From: Geosiphon pyriformis | Taxonomy: Eukaryota; Glomeromycota; Glomeromycetes; Archaeosporales; Geosiphonaceae | Direction of reading: 5' to 3' | Assembly (NCBI GenBank): GCA_016748015.1 | Contig: JAAOMT010000295.1 | Location: 750,604 to 814,603 of the forward strand | Length of the DNA: 64,000 nt | Shown here: one piece after another, positions 1 through 10,694 of the stretch | Layout of the letters: the number at the start of each line of letters is the position of its first letter | How positions within the stretch are numbered: the first letter of the stretch is position 1 | Translations under genes and position numbers: made by a program | Notes under the pieces: generated by a model | The model's input: only the letters and a program-made list of their open reading frames with translations | Database searches by the model: none | What the model was told of the DNA's origin: nothing

Positions 1-94
1 AGCATGACAAACTAAACAATAAATATCACAGACAAAATGTCTGGAATTTCCAGAAACAACACTATTATTAGCCATTACAAAGTGTTCACTTAAG

Positions 95-525
95 TGGAGA
101 GAAAGATACCAACCAGAGAGAGAAGTAGCACCAGTAATTGCATTAGTGCACTCATTTCCCAAAATACCAGAGTGACTCCTTATCTTATGCCAGCTAACTC
201 CCAAATCCTTACTGCAAATAATATTGACAATATGACAATGTTTGACCCAACACTGATTATAAAAGTCGGGACACACCAGACCTAATTCCGATTTACAAGC
301 ATTCAAAGCAGATTGACTATCTGAAAACAATTGAACAGAGTTTGACAGGGGAACACACTTCAGAGCCAGTGCAATAGCTTACAACTCTGCCAAAGTAGAT
401 GACATTAAGCCTGACACACCAATGCCTAAACTCAAATCAACATTTTCAAAAAAAATGGCAGCTCCAGCCTTACAGCTGGTTATGCCCAAATTACTAAGAG
501 ACTTATCCATATACACCAACAAACT
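95..525 (-). pseudogene. LINE A ORF2, RNase H domain (broken)
   Basis: The frame shows the RNase H acidic residues in order. D lies in YMDKS (codon at 505-507), E in STLAEL (385-387), D in LFSDSQSA (about 300-331), and a C-terminal SHSGILGNE segment with the usual His lies at about 140-175. An in-frame TAA follows AEL. RNase H in this LINE group removes RNA from the RNA-DNA hybrid during target-primed reverse transcription. The domain is complete in outline but cannot be translated as one piece. It is the most 3' part of ORF2 seen here, and the sequence continues past base 1. Confidence 0.8.
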
Positions 526-1203
526 GCTGATACCAACCTGTGAGAGATGATCACAAACAGACACAAAATCATTAGATTCAAGAATGTTCAAAGAACCAAC
601 ATCACCCGGAACCAAAGAATAAACAAAAGAGAAACTCACACCACCAAGAAACTCAACAGAAAGCTTGAACCACTCAGAAACAGAGCTGCAGGGGTCCAAT
701 CTTTTCCAACACTTGAAGGTGTACTAATCAAAAATAGCATCATGACAATCATGAAGTTGATCCACAAAGACAATATCATGCTGCTGAAGAGAGGGAAGAA
801 ATCTATAAAATCTTGACTTGTCCAAAACAGCAGACATTGAAACCCTACTGTGAAACTAAAAGAAATTGGCCAAAAAGCCACCCAGAGACAAATTGCAATC
901 AAAAAAAACATTAATCATGCCCACCAGAAAGTTATCAGAAGCACTAACACAAATACAAACAGGAAAGCTCAATGGATGAACAGAGTACCAACACAAAATT
1001 TGCAAATTATGAGATCTGTGAGAAAACAAGCAACCCAAGACACCACCAGAGTTTGCAAAACTAACAAGAGAAGCAATCTTACTCTCAGACTGAACTTGAA
1101 AGAAAGATTTCAAATCATAAAAGGATAGATGATGAATTGTATCACCAGGAAAATCATGTGGTAGACCAGATTTAAGCTTCAAGCTCTTACAAATCAGAAC
1201 ATC
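526..1203 (-). pseudogene. LINE A ORF2, RT-RNase H connection region
   Basis: Minus-strand reading continues between RT and RNase H, with pieces ending near 636 and 856 in changing frames. No catalytic motif is expected or seen. The segment contains a Cys- and hydrophobic-rich stretch typical of LINE thumb/connection regions. Assignment is by position and frame continuity with the flanking domains. Several stops and at least one frameshift are present. Confidence 0.6.
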
Positions 1204-3340
1204 TCACTTGTTATACACACCAACAAAAATAAAGCTAAACTGCATTCTATAGCTAACTATAGAATGGAGAACTGTCAATACCAAATACAAAAGCTGCTTA
1301 TCTGAGACAGTCTTCTTCAAAACCAAATTGGTGAAAAAACAAATGTCCAAATTTGTCTTAGCCAAACTAGGCTTTAAGAAACTCTTTGTTGAAAGAAAAA
1401 TACTCAAATACCAATGAGATTCACTCTTTTTGGCAATAGAGATAGGTGAGCCACTAATAGAAAAAGAAAAATTGCTGACCCTACTATTGATGGGAATAGC
1501 CACCATCTTGTCATTATTGATAGAAATGTCATTTATCCAAAAAAATTCACTAGCAACATTAAGAATATGTTGAGTAGCAGTCTGACTACTACCAACCCAA
1601 ATTGTATTGTCAACAAAAACATCAGTAACAAAAAAGAAGAAAGTCCAATCCAAGATTTAGTGTAACTACACTTGGAAATAAAATGAGAATTCAACCTATA
1701 CCCATACATACATTCCTGATGCTTGACTTCACACAGTAAAGAATCATAAAATATGTACTACAGGAGGGGAGAAAATACCTCTTCTTAGTTCAGATTATTG
1801 TGCACATAATAACTATCTGTCAAACCAAAATCTGTCATAACTCTGTTGGTGTGATCTCTATAAATATTACCAAAAAATCAAATGAACCTGCTGCACATTT
1901 TGATCCTGACCAAACTCTTCTCAAGATGCTTCCAACTAACTAAATCATATGCTTTTCGCATGTCCTGCAAAACTAGCCAGAGCTTTTGCTTCTTTTCCAA
2001 AGCATCCTCAATAACTGAACCAATAGTAAAAATGGGAGACTAAGTTGATGTACCCTTCAAAACCAAAAAATTGTCTCCACGAAGAACATCAAAAGTGCTG
2101 CAAGCCAAAAAAATCTTGTTAGAGAGAATCTTGGAAAGAATCTTATAAGCCATTTCAATCAAAGCAATAGGATGGGTATTTGTTAAAACACCTTTCCACT
2201 CATATGGTTTAGAAATCATTGAAACCCAAGCCTCTTTCCAAGAGCTGGGTACTAATTCACCAGACAAACAGGAATTCAAAAGCACCAAAAGCATATCCAA
2301 GACTGTCTTATTACAATGCTTCTAAAGCTTATTCAACACATCTAAGAGACCAGCAGCTTTGCCATTAGACAAATTAGAAACCATTCCAACCAACTTATCA
2401 AATTCAATCAAATGCATGACATCAGAAAAAGCCTTATCAAAAACATACTCCAATAGTCAATATTGGTAATGTTAGTCACCAGAGATACCATCTACTGCTT
2501 TGCGCTTTCTAGTTCAACCTTTTATGATCACATCTACCTTAGACTTAACCAAATCAGATTCCAGAATCAGTTCATCATTAACTACCAGATGATTAAGTGC
2601 CACTTTGCGAAAGAGACATTCTAGTATACTCTTGATCATATAATCCTTATCAATCTTAAAGCTTTCTATTCTCTTATCAATAGCTGACTTGATGTTTGCC
2701 TTCTTAGCCCTTAGAGATTCAGTGAGCTTGGCAGTGCAATAAGATCTTTTAGAACCAGAAAGAACAGAACAGATATAATCAAAGTTAGCATCAGAGTCCA
2801 TAATATTCTGAATGACTAAAGTCTTAACATTGTCCAAAGAGACTCAACATCTTACAAGAGAATCAAAATTCACAATACTCTCCTCATGTGAGACCCTGAC
2901 AATCCTAGAAACCAAGAGCTCTAACTTGTGAAATCTTGAAGATTTCTTGGTAAAGATATCATCAAAGCCCTTGAACCACTTCTTCTTAAACACCTCATTA
3001 GCCGAGAGAACCATTATTTTGCAAACAGCATCCCACATTGCATCCAAATCTGAGAACCTTGTGAAGATAGCAAACTCATTTGAGAACATCACAGTATTGG
3101 CCAATATGGCACTCTTAAAAACATTTTATTTAGTCTTATCAGCATCCTTGAACTCAAACTTCCATCTATCTCTATTTGCTTGCTTACAAAGAGAATTTAA
3201 CCACACATCTAAAAGTCCACCCAAACCAACAAACACAGAAACAGTCTAATGATCAGTATCAAAAAATTCCTCAACATTAAACACTTCTTGATTCACCACA
3301 ACATTGACTAAGTTCGAAGAAATGAACAAGAAATTAATAG
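1204..3340 (-). pseudogene. LINE A ORF2, reverse transcriptase (broken)
   Basis: Fragments at 2844-3104, 2514-2837, 2040-2300 and 1204-1653 follow each other in the order of LINE RT blocks. They hold an SSWKEAWVSMI...PIALIEMAYKILSK block at 2040-2300 (fingers), DMRKAYDL near 1960 (palm motif A) and the palm motif C read as FVDNT near 1600-1620. The normal motif is FVDDT, so the second catalytic Asp reads Asn (GAC to AAC). With the stops, this RT cannot be active. Two TAG/TGA stops lie between the motif A region and motif C. Confidence 0.8.
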
Positions 3341-3566
3341 TCTTAGCCACATCCTAAGAGTTTGCCCATGTGAGCATTTTGACATAAGAACTTTCACTCA
3401 AGGAATTGACCAAACTAAGATCTAGACACTTTTTGAAACTAACACACTTTCAGGAGCCATTCTCATTGAAGTTACCACCCAAAACAACAAACAAGGACTC
3501 ATTGACTGCCTTTGCAATTATGAAATTAATATCATTAGCCTAAAAGAAACAAACAGCCAGGGACAC
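3341..3566 (-). pseudogene. LINE A ORF2, endonuclease C-terminal half
   Basis: Right after the G1 junction, the minus strand reads LAVCFF, a TAG stop, ANDINFIIAKAVNES and then LGGNFNE. The last matches the GGDFN block of apurinic-type (EEP) LINE endonucleases, with D changed to N. A TGA follows at NENGS. This continues the N-terminal half at 13447-13777. The TAG sits where I remember Gln (CAG) in relatives. Confidence 0.8.
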
Positions 3567-4552
3567 TGTTACTGGAGGTTTTTGGTCTCTTTTCTGTAAT
3601 GTTGTTGATGTCTGTTTGCTGTGAATTCACGTTTTTTGGATGTGGTTGAATCTCCAGTAACTGAATTTATCTTCAAATTATCTCTTATAATTTGAACTGC
3701 TGGGCTTATAAGTGGAATGGCCAATTCTTTGCCAGTTACTTTATGTAGTTACATTGTAGTAAACGTCAACTCTTTCCCAAGAATTGCTCATCTGGAAGCT
3801 CACTAAAAATGTGTAGTTACTTTGCTGTGAAAGTCAACTCTTCTACAAGAATCTTGTCTATAGGCTACCTTGATGATTGTAATAAGAAAAGAAAAGAAAA
3901 ATAAAAGAAGTGTAAAAAGAAAAAAAAAATGTTTTATGGAAGTTGTTTCAGATTCAGGCCTGGAAGCATTTTAACAGTTTACTGAAATTGGTAGCTAGTC
4001 AATTTCAAACTGTTTAGTAGAAATTGGTTAATTTCAAGAGAAATAATTAAGAATTTGATTTTTCGAATTATTTGATATTTATTTTGTTTCTGTGTGTAAA
4101 GGATGATTCTAATTGATAATCTCAGGTAAGATAAGATATATTTTTTCGAAAAGAGAAGCTCTTCTTTTATATAATTTGTTGTAACATTATTCTATGAACT
4201 TGAACTTTGCTATTTTCTACAATTTTGCTGAACTAAAGATACATTTTGGCAAATTACAAGTTATTTCTGCGAACTATTAGATATTTCGGTAAACTATCAA
4301 TTATTTCGGCAAATTTTTACAAATTTCGGTGAACTTTTTGAATGTTACATAGTTCAGGGTATTGCATGATTAATCATTGCAATTAGGTTATATTTGTGTT
4401 ATGTACAAATTAGGTTATTAATTAAATGATAATTTCAGATATTTTGCTAATATAATAAGTGATAATTTGAAACAATAATATATGCTAATTAATGATAGAA
4501 ATTATAAAGATAATTTCATGCTAAATAATATCTCTAATTTTGTCTGGTAATA
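3567..4552 (-). repeat. G1 3' LTR (minus orientation)
   Basis: 986 bp, starting TGTTACTGGAGG on the plus strand and ending TCTGGTAATA. It matches 12461-13446 over its full length, including a poly-A-rich block near 3900-3930. In the first 60 bases the two LTRs differ at 4 positions, all transitions, so this is not a recent insertion. Confidence 0.95.
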
Positions 4553-4566
4553 TAACCTCCTTCTCA
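4553..4566 (-). promoter_or_regulatory. G1 polypurine tract
   Basis: On the minus strand, GAGAAGGAGG lies just upstream of the 3' LTR. This is the expected place for the purine-rich primer of plus-strand DNA synthesis. G6 has a similar AAGAAGGAG at the same position. Confidence 0.7.
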
Positions 4567-5240
4567 AGACTGAGCTCTGTCGAAGTCCAAGTACTGTCTG
4601 TAATTTCCAGATAATAATCCAAAATTATTGAAGAAATTTGGTCTGAAAATTGTTGAAATTTCAGTTCTGTGAGTTTTCCAATGTATTGAATCTTCAAAGG
4701 TTGTAAAATTGGGTTTTGTAGAATGTTTTCACAGGTATAGAATAGGTCATAAAGTCTAAAAGCAGCTCTTAGTTTATAGTGACTGTTTGTAAGTCCAGCT
4801 GTTGTCTTGAATTCATTGTGAATTTGTTTCTGAATAGCTTTTTTTGTGAGGTTTGCTGCTGTAAGTTCCTATTTTCATTCATGAAGTGTTTTTCCAATGT
4901 AAAAATATCTATATATTGGAGTATAGTCATGGTTTTTTTCATTAAGACACAGTTGAAGTTTTTGTTGAATAGTAGCATTTGGTGGAATACTAATAGGGAT
5001 GAGCAATAAGTTTTCTCTTAAAGCAAGCTTTAAAAGTTCTGGTAGATGAATTCCAGAATAACTTCTTGTGTTCTTTTTATAGGGGTGATACTTTCGTGAA
5101 TTTGGGGCTAGATTTGTGACTATTTCTGTTTGGGTATAATTAATATGTTTTCCAGTAATAGTAATGGATAATTTAGGCATTGTTTTTAAAGCTAACATTA
5201 ATTTTTGAGATAACTGTTGAATATTTTGAGGGATAGTCAT
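4556..5240 (-). pseudogene. G1 3' accessory ORF (ORF3), unknown function
   Basis: An ORF starts at 5240, after integrase, and runs as about 121 open codons to 4875. It then continues in the same reading, through two stops, to the LTR edge, where it ends in ELSLEKEV. Its product would be about 225 residues, rich in Thr, Ile, Leu and Lys, with no signal peptide, membrane segment or motif I recognise. G6 has an ORF at the same place whose C-terminus lines up (DRA...KKEI before the polypurine tract). The two are probably homologous. It is not an obvious envelope. Confidence 0.6.
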
Positions 5241-5429
5241 TATAATGAAATTAAAAATAAATTGAAATTATTTTTGGTATGTGGGTTTTTATGTTATTTT
5301 TGTTTTTTAGCATGCTTTGTTTTGTTTTTGTTGTGAAATTGTTTCTAAATTATAAGGGAATAACTATAGTAAAATTGAAATTAAGTGTTCAAGTTGGGGA
5401 GTTGTTTAATGACAACTATTGGTTCTAAG

Positions 5430-6570
5430 TTTCAGAAAATATCTTTGGGATTGATTAAAAGAGAATGTGTACCAATTTGTGGAATTAATGGTTCAGGATT
5501 GTTTCTGAAATTATAGTGTTTCAAACAATCTCTATGTGCAACTTTTGCTAAGATTTTGTTATCAAGTCTTAGCTTGTATGATCTGTTGCTTAGAACTTCA
5601 TGGATAAAGAATGGTTCATCCCATTTATTTTCAAATTTTCCACTCCATTGTTTTTCAGCTTTAATTCTGTGTAAGAAAACTTTGTTTTCAACTTTAAATT
5701 CATTGGTGACTGGAGGCAATTTGTTGTTATGCCATTTTTTTTGTTGAGCTTGAAAGTGTTCAATATGGGTGGCTGTTATTCATTGTTTTTCTTTCAACGT
5801 GCTAAGCAGAGTGTAGGCTCTTTGCTGAAGCATTTCCTGGAAATTGTCTTCATTGATTGGTTGTACTGGGTATGTTTCCACTGTGAAACTAATTGGTAAT
5901 GTTGCTGTCCTTCCGTAAGTTAAATCAAATAGTGTGTGTTTTGTGGTATCTTGTTTTAGTGTCCTATATGCTAGTAACACTGATGAAATAAAGATATCAC
6001 ATTCTTGCTCAAAATCGGTTGAGATTTTGGTTAATGATTCACACAATGTCCTATTGAAATGTTTTACAAGCCCATTTGTTTGTGGATGATAGGGCAAAGA
6101 TAATGGTTTTTTGACATTAAATCATTTACAAATTTCCTGAATTAAATTGTTCATGAAATGTGTTCCTTGATCAGATAAAAGTTCTATTGGGCACCCATGT
6201 CTACAAATAATGTTTTTGTAAATGAAATTTGCTACTGATTTCACATCTGCTCATTGAATGGTTCTGGCTTCGGGTCATTTGGTGAAATAGTCTACAGCTA
6301 CTGCAATATAATGGTTTCCTTGGTTTGTGATAGGTAGTGGTCCGACTAAATCAATACCAACTCGGTCAAAAGGCTGTCCAACTTTGATTGGGTTTAATGG
6401 TTCTGTAGGGTGAGTTTCTCCTCTTCTTTGACAACTATTACACAACTTAATGTATTCATGGATGTTTTTTCTCATTCAAGGCCAAAAGTAATATTCTAGT
6501 GTTCTCTGGGTGGTGCTGTCTTTTCTTAGGTGTGCTAATGAAGAGTCTGAATGCATGTTATATAAAATGG
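5430..6570 (-). pseudogene. G1 integrase (broken)
   Basis: The HHCC zinc-binding end reads EYIKLCNSCQRRG near 6430. The DDE core shows GIDLVGPLPIT near 6330-6360, then SDQGTHF near 6160-6180, and HPQTNGLVKHFNRTLCE near 6050-6090. The C-terminal part (5432-5719) is a typical gypsy GPY/F-like barrel segment, WSGKFENKWDEPFF. No chromodomain follows. Stops (mostly TGA) interrupt it, some at conserved Trp such as FTK-stop-PEA. The enzyme would insert the cDNA into the genome. Confidence 0.88.
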
Positions 6571-6829
6571 TTTTTTTTTTATGTTCTTGTATTAATCTGA
6601 GTGGATTGTCTGAGTTTCTGAAGTTTCAATAATAAATTATGTTGTTGTATAAGAAGTATTGTTTGGCTTGTTGTTGTAATCAATGTTTTTTATCTGGGGA
6701 CTAATCTGTTGGGATTGTTAATGTCTTCAAATATTGTTTAAGATTGTTGTAGTTTTTGGGGTTTATTGTTTGTTGTTTTGTTGCTGTTAATTTAAATAAG
6801 TGTTGGTTCTGTTTTCTAATCTTGCTTCA

Positions 6830-7260
6830 TTCTTGAGAGACAATCAACGTTGGTGTGGAGTTTTCCTGGTTTGTGGTATACAATGTATTGGTAGTTGGCT
6901 AAAAATTCTGTCCATCAGATTTGTTTTGCGTTCAGTTGGGTGTTTTTGTTCTGAAGCCATTTAAGTCCAATATTATCAGTAATAATATCGAATTCTTTAA
7001 GCCTGAAATAAAGGTTGAAGTAGTGTAGGGCCCAAATTACAGCTGCTGTTTCTAGTTCTGTGGCAGGGTAGTTTTTCTTGGCTGGTTTTAATGTTCTACT
7101 AGCATAAGCAATTACTCGCTTATTTCTGTTGTCATCTAATTGTAATAAGATAACACCAAAGGCAGTATACAAAGCATCTGTAGCTAGTCAAAATCTGTTG
7201 CTAAAGTCTGAATAAGCAAGAATTGGAGCTGTTGTTAGCTTTTCCTTGAGAATTTCAAAA
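6830..7260 (-). pseudogene. G1 RNase H
   Basis: The 6915-7172 fragment contains VIAYASRTLKPAKKNYPATELE, then ALHYFNLYF and IITDNIGLKWLQ. These are the standard gypsy RNase H blocks with E (ATELE) and D (ITDN). The first Asp block (ATDALY, near 7180) is preceded by a stop. Order RT, RNase H, integrase supports gypsy. Confidence 0.85.
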
Positions 7261-8108
7261 GCTTTTTGGTGTTTAGTAGTCTATTTGTATTCAATGTTTT
7301 TGGTGGTAAGTTGGTTGAGAGGTTTTGCAATTTTCGAAAATCCTTTGATAAACTTTTGATAGTAGGATGCTAATCCAATGAATTCACTTAATTCTGTGGT
7401 ATTTTGAGGAGTTTTGAAATTTTTGACAGTGCTTATTTTTCCTGGATCAGGTTTAATTCTATCTTTGCTAACAATGTGACCAAGAAAGGCCAAACTCGTT
7501 TTTTCGAAGTAGCATTTTTTGATGTTCAGTTTTAATCCTGCTTTTCATAATCATTGAAAAACTTCTCACAGATGTTTTAAGTGTAATTCAAAAGATAGTG
7601 AATAAACATCAGTATCATTAAGATAAACAACTACTGATTTCTAAAGGAGACCTTTGTAAACAACATCCATAAGTCTTTGGAATGTTGCTGGTGCATTGCA
7701 TAATCTGAAAGGCATTACGTTAAACTTGTAATTTCCTTCTTAAGTGATAAATGCTGTTTTGGGGCGATCTTTGGGATCCATGGCAACTTGTCAGTATTCA
7801 CTTTTTAGATTTAGTGTTGAAAAGTATTTAGATTTTCCAAGAGCATCTAACATGTCATCAATTTAGGGAAAAGGATAGGCATCTCCAATGATAACACTGT
7901 TGAGTTGTCAATAATCAACACAAAATTGTATCTTTCCATTTTTCTTTTTAACTAAGACTACAGGTAAGGCCCATGGACTTATTGATGGTTGAATAAGCCC
8001 ATTGTTAAGCATCCATTGTACTTCTTCTTGGATAAATTGGTGACTTTCTGGAGCAACTTGGTAGGCTTGTTGTCACCTTGGTTTGGCATTTTCTATATAG
8101 ATTTGGTG
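7261..8108 (-). pseudogene. G1 reverse transcriptase (broken)
   Basis: RT blocks appear in order: ISPWALPVVLVKKKNG (near 7950-8000), FCVDY-stop-QLN (near 7900), [20 protein letters not shown] (near 7690), VVVYLNDTDVYS (near 7610-7640), and FLGHIVSKDRIKPDPGKI plus the GLASYYQKFI tether (7281-7493). The catalytic YxDD reads YLND. At least eight in-frame stops are present. The TGA in CVDY-stop-QLN sits where Arg is usual, which fits CGA to TGA. Confidence 0.88.
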
Positions 8109-8654
8109 TTAAACCAAATCAGTTCTTCCTAAGTCATTGTTGTTTTTGGCAAAAATATTAGCAAATTCTGCAATTAGCTCTTTGAGCTGGTTCTGTTGTT
8201 GTGGTTTAAGTTGTTCTATGTTGATTTGAGATAGTTTTTCTATGACAACATGGTAGTTTTCAGAACTGAAATTTGGGTTGATTTTTGGTAGTGAATGTTC
8301 AATGATTTCCAAGAAATTGGGAACTGTCTGAAGTAATTCTTGTTGAAAGATGTTACTGTGAATAACTCCAATTTCTATGTTATTTAATAAAACTATGGAG
8401 TAACTGTTGGGATTGTAAAAAGTAACTCAAACTTTCTTTGTTCCTTCTGGAATGTAAATATTTGGGATCAAGATATTATGTTCCAAGCAAATTTGTTTGT
8501 TAGACTCAAAAATTTGTTGTGCGGTCATTGGCTTTGGACAGGTGTAGATTTCTGGATGTTCTCCAAAGGGTGAAATAGTAATTGGTTGTGGAAGTCATAG
8601 AATCTGGTGAGATTCATTTTGTTTGTTAAGAGCTATGTTTACTGGAACTGTGAA
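8109..8654 (-). pseudogene. G1 dUTPase-RT linker
   Basis: This continuous minus-strand polyprotein segment lies between dUTPase and RT. It ends ...NNNDLGRTDLV before a TAA at a codon that reads CAA (Gln) in most such elements; G6 also ends its long ORF at this position with FGRTDIIQH then TAA. No enzymatic motif is seen. Two earlier stops are present. Confidence 0.6.
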
Positions 8655-9467
8655 TCATCCAGTTAAACCAAAACTTTGGGTTCCTCTATCACTTTTTCTT
8701 AATTGTTTTCTTTGATTGACTAATTGCAAACCTGAAATGTTAATTAGGGGTAGGTAAATAGCTTGGGCAATTTTTTCAGCATGTTTGATCTTGAAAAGTT
8801 TATTGGTTTCATTTTGGAGTATTACTGTTATGTCACCAGTATATTCAGCATCGATTATTTTTTTTCTGACATTGATTTCTTTGCTTGCCAGAGAGAACCA
8901 GAAGGTGATTTGAATCATTGCTCCTGGCAGAATTTTGAGGGCAATTTTGAGATTGATTTTTGTGAGAGATTTGGGTTTAAGAACAAGAGTATTCTTGCCT
9001 GGATATCTTAGGTCATATCCAGCATCAATTTTGTGTGCTTTTTCAGGTTTTATTCCTTGTCTGTTGTTGTTGAAGTATTTGAGTTGTAAGGCAGACTGGT
9101 TTTCAATGAGATAGATGGGTGTTGCTTTAATTTCTTCTGTTGCTTCAGGTTCTTCAAATTCAATTTTGTTTTCATCATTTTCACTGAACAGGGGAATGCT
9201 AAGAGCATAGCAATTAGGACACCACTGTTCATCACAAGGCATAATGCATTCTTCACATAGCCTAATGTTCATTTGCTCTAATTGTTGAATTTGAGCTTCT
9301 TGGGTTAAGTAAGTGTGATTTACAATTTGGTGGTAGACTTCTACTTCATTTTTGTAATTGAATCCAGCTAATTCCATGGTGTATTCAATGTATTCTGCTT
9401 CCTTCATTTGATAGACATCTTTTTTGGTAGCTTTATTAACTAATGTCATTGCTAGGTCAAAAATCAT
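8655..9467 (-). CDS. G1 pol segment with dUTPase domain
   Basis: A 270-residue open stretch. Residues 71-86 hold a cysteine cluster C-x2-C-x3-C-x4-C-x2-C. Residues 130-270 are a trimeric-type dUTPase: motif 1 DAGYDLRYPG (148-157), motif 3 IIDAEYTGDI (204-213), motif 4 EKIAQAIYLPL (231-241) and motif 5 DRGTQSFGLTG (260-270). Motif 2, normally SRSxLA, is damaged (FWFSLA at 189-194). dUTPase hydrolyses dUTP and would limit uracil entry into the retroelement cDNA. The ORF is part of a larger Gag-Pol, so its apparent start is not a real initiation site. Confidence 0.85.
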   Translation of the reverse strand: MIFDLAMTLVNKATKKDVYQMKEAEYIEYTMELAGFNYKNEVEVYHQIVNHTYLTQEAQIQQLEQMNIRLCEECIMPCDEQWCPNCYALSIPLFSENDENKIEFEEPEATEEIKATPIYLIENQSALQLKYFNNNRQGIKPEKAHKIDAGYDLRYPGKNTLVLKPKSLTKINLKIALKILPGAMIQITFWFSLASKEINVRKKIIDAEYTGDITVILQNETNKLFKIKHAEKIAQAIYLPLINISGLQLVNQRKQLRKSDRGTQSFGLTG

Positions 9468-9840
9468 TTCAGTATCATGAGGGTAGTGATAAAGTTTGTT
9501 GAGAGCACTATTGTATGCCGCATCAAAGAGTGTTCCTCTTTTTACTTTTTCTGAAATTGATAAAGCATATTAACAGGTCTGATCGCAGACTCCTCCTCTC
9601 ATTGCTACATCAATCCAATTGCATTCTTCTGGTAGCATATCTCCACAAGTCAAACAAGGGGTGTTGTCACATTTTCTACTTTTTTTTATTAGGTGGCCCT
9701 ATTGTTCTCTGTGGCAAGCCTTGTAGTAATAACAAATATGATTTTCATATTCTTCTTCAGGTGAAATGCAGGCTCCTATTGATGAGAATTTCTTGTGGCA
9801 ATCTTTGCATTTGAGTGAAATGTAAGGGCATTGTTTTTAT
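9468..9840 (-). pseudogene. G1 pol Cys-rich region upstream of dUTPase
   Basis: The minus strand reads CKDCHKKF, then CYYYKACHRE, then CDNTPCLTCGDMLPEE, then GGVCDQTC, with two stops. The same order of Cys pairs is conserved in G6 (31480-31760). This suggests a zinc-binding module of LIM or RING-like spacing within Pol. I do not recognise a named family. Position between protease and dUTPase is shared by both dUTPase-bearing elements. Confidence 0.65.
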
Positions 9841-10694
9841 GGTTTTGGTTTTGAATAGGAGACATTCCATCCAGTTGTCACTGGTTCTTTTGTTTCAAGA
9901 GAATCATTTGTTGAAAAATACTGTTGTTCAGTTTCATCAGCCCAATTAGAAGTTGATCCAAGTGCCATAAAGATTTTAATGATGGGCTTTTCTTCTTCTG
10001 GTTCAAATTCAAAAGCCAGGGCTTTTTTGGAGTATTTGTTGAATGTACCACAAGTGGCAGGTACTCGGGCGTGTTGTTCTTGGTAGGAGATTGTTAACTC
10101 TTGTGTCTTCCAATTCAGATTAGCATTGGCTTTTTGAAGCCAATCATTTCCGATGAGAGCTTGATATTGGGAAGCATCTATGACCAGAACTTTGACTGGA
10201 ATAGTGATTCCGTTAATTGTAAATGGGAAGTTGTCAATTTTTCCTACTGGAGTCTTTTTTATGCCATCAGCAGTGACAATGATTGTCTGAGCTGGTCAGT
10301 CAACGTTTCTCTTTAGCTGCTGCATCAATTGATATGTAATGATGCTTCTGGCAGATTCACTGTCTAAGATCAAGCAAATTGGCTTTTCTTTTACTTCAGT
10401 TTCTGTGTACATTGCAGTGATGGCTTTTTGCTCATTAGCTGCTGCATTGCTAAGCAAGAATGGTGATTTATTTGCTTCAAATTCGAAAGGGAATATATTT
10501 GAAAGGTTGGCATTTTCAGCAATTCTGGCTGGTGGGATTGTGGTAGGAGTATAGGAAGGGTTTTGTTGTTGTGCTGCAGCTCTACCTTCTGAGAGTGCAG
10601 TATGGTAAAAATCTTGTTCTTCTGGTATTGTAAGATAACTAGGTTGAGTATAATAGTGGTTGGGTCTTGGTTGAGCTGAATTTTGGGGGACCAA
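9841..10694 (-). pseudogene. G1 protease (retropepsin)
   Basis: The active-site block reads CLILDSESARSIIT (near 10340-10385), where the usual triad is DSG, so Gly is Glu here. After a stop at 10293-10296, the second half reads IKVLVIDASQYQALIGNDWLQKA, the conserved C-terminal flap/dimer region of gypsy retropepsins. The upstream open stretch (10296-10694) is Pro/Gln-rich linker. It would cleave the Gag-Pol precursor. Confidence 0.8.

Noticed and set aside
94-911. Small plus-strand ORFs of 60-90 codons near the left edge as host genes
   Set aside because: They lie antisense to LINE A RNase H and connection sequence, with low-complexity composition and no recognisable domain.
5432-5719. Chromodomain at the G1 integrase C-terminus
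   Set aside because: The segment ends soon after the GPY/F-like barrel, without the aromatic cage residues of a chromodomain; other copies also lack it.
5432-6500. Reassignment of TGA to Trp, because TGA occurs at conserved Trp positions in G1 integrase and RT
   Set aside because: The same elements use TGG for Trp elsewhere. TAA and TAG also interrupt conserved Gln and Trp codons, and several TGA fall where Arg (CGA) is expected. General C:G to T:A decay explains all of them.
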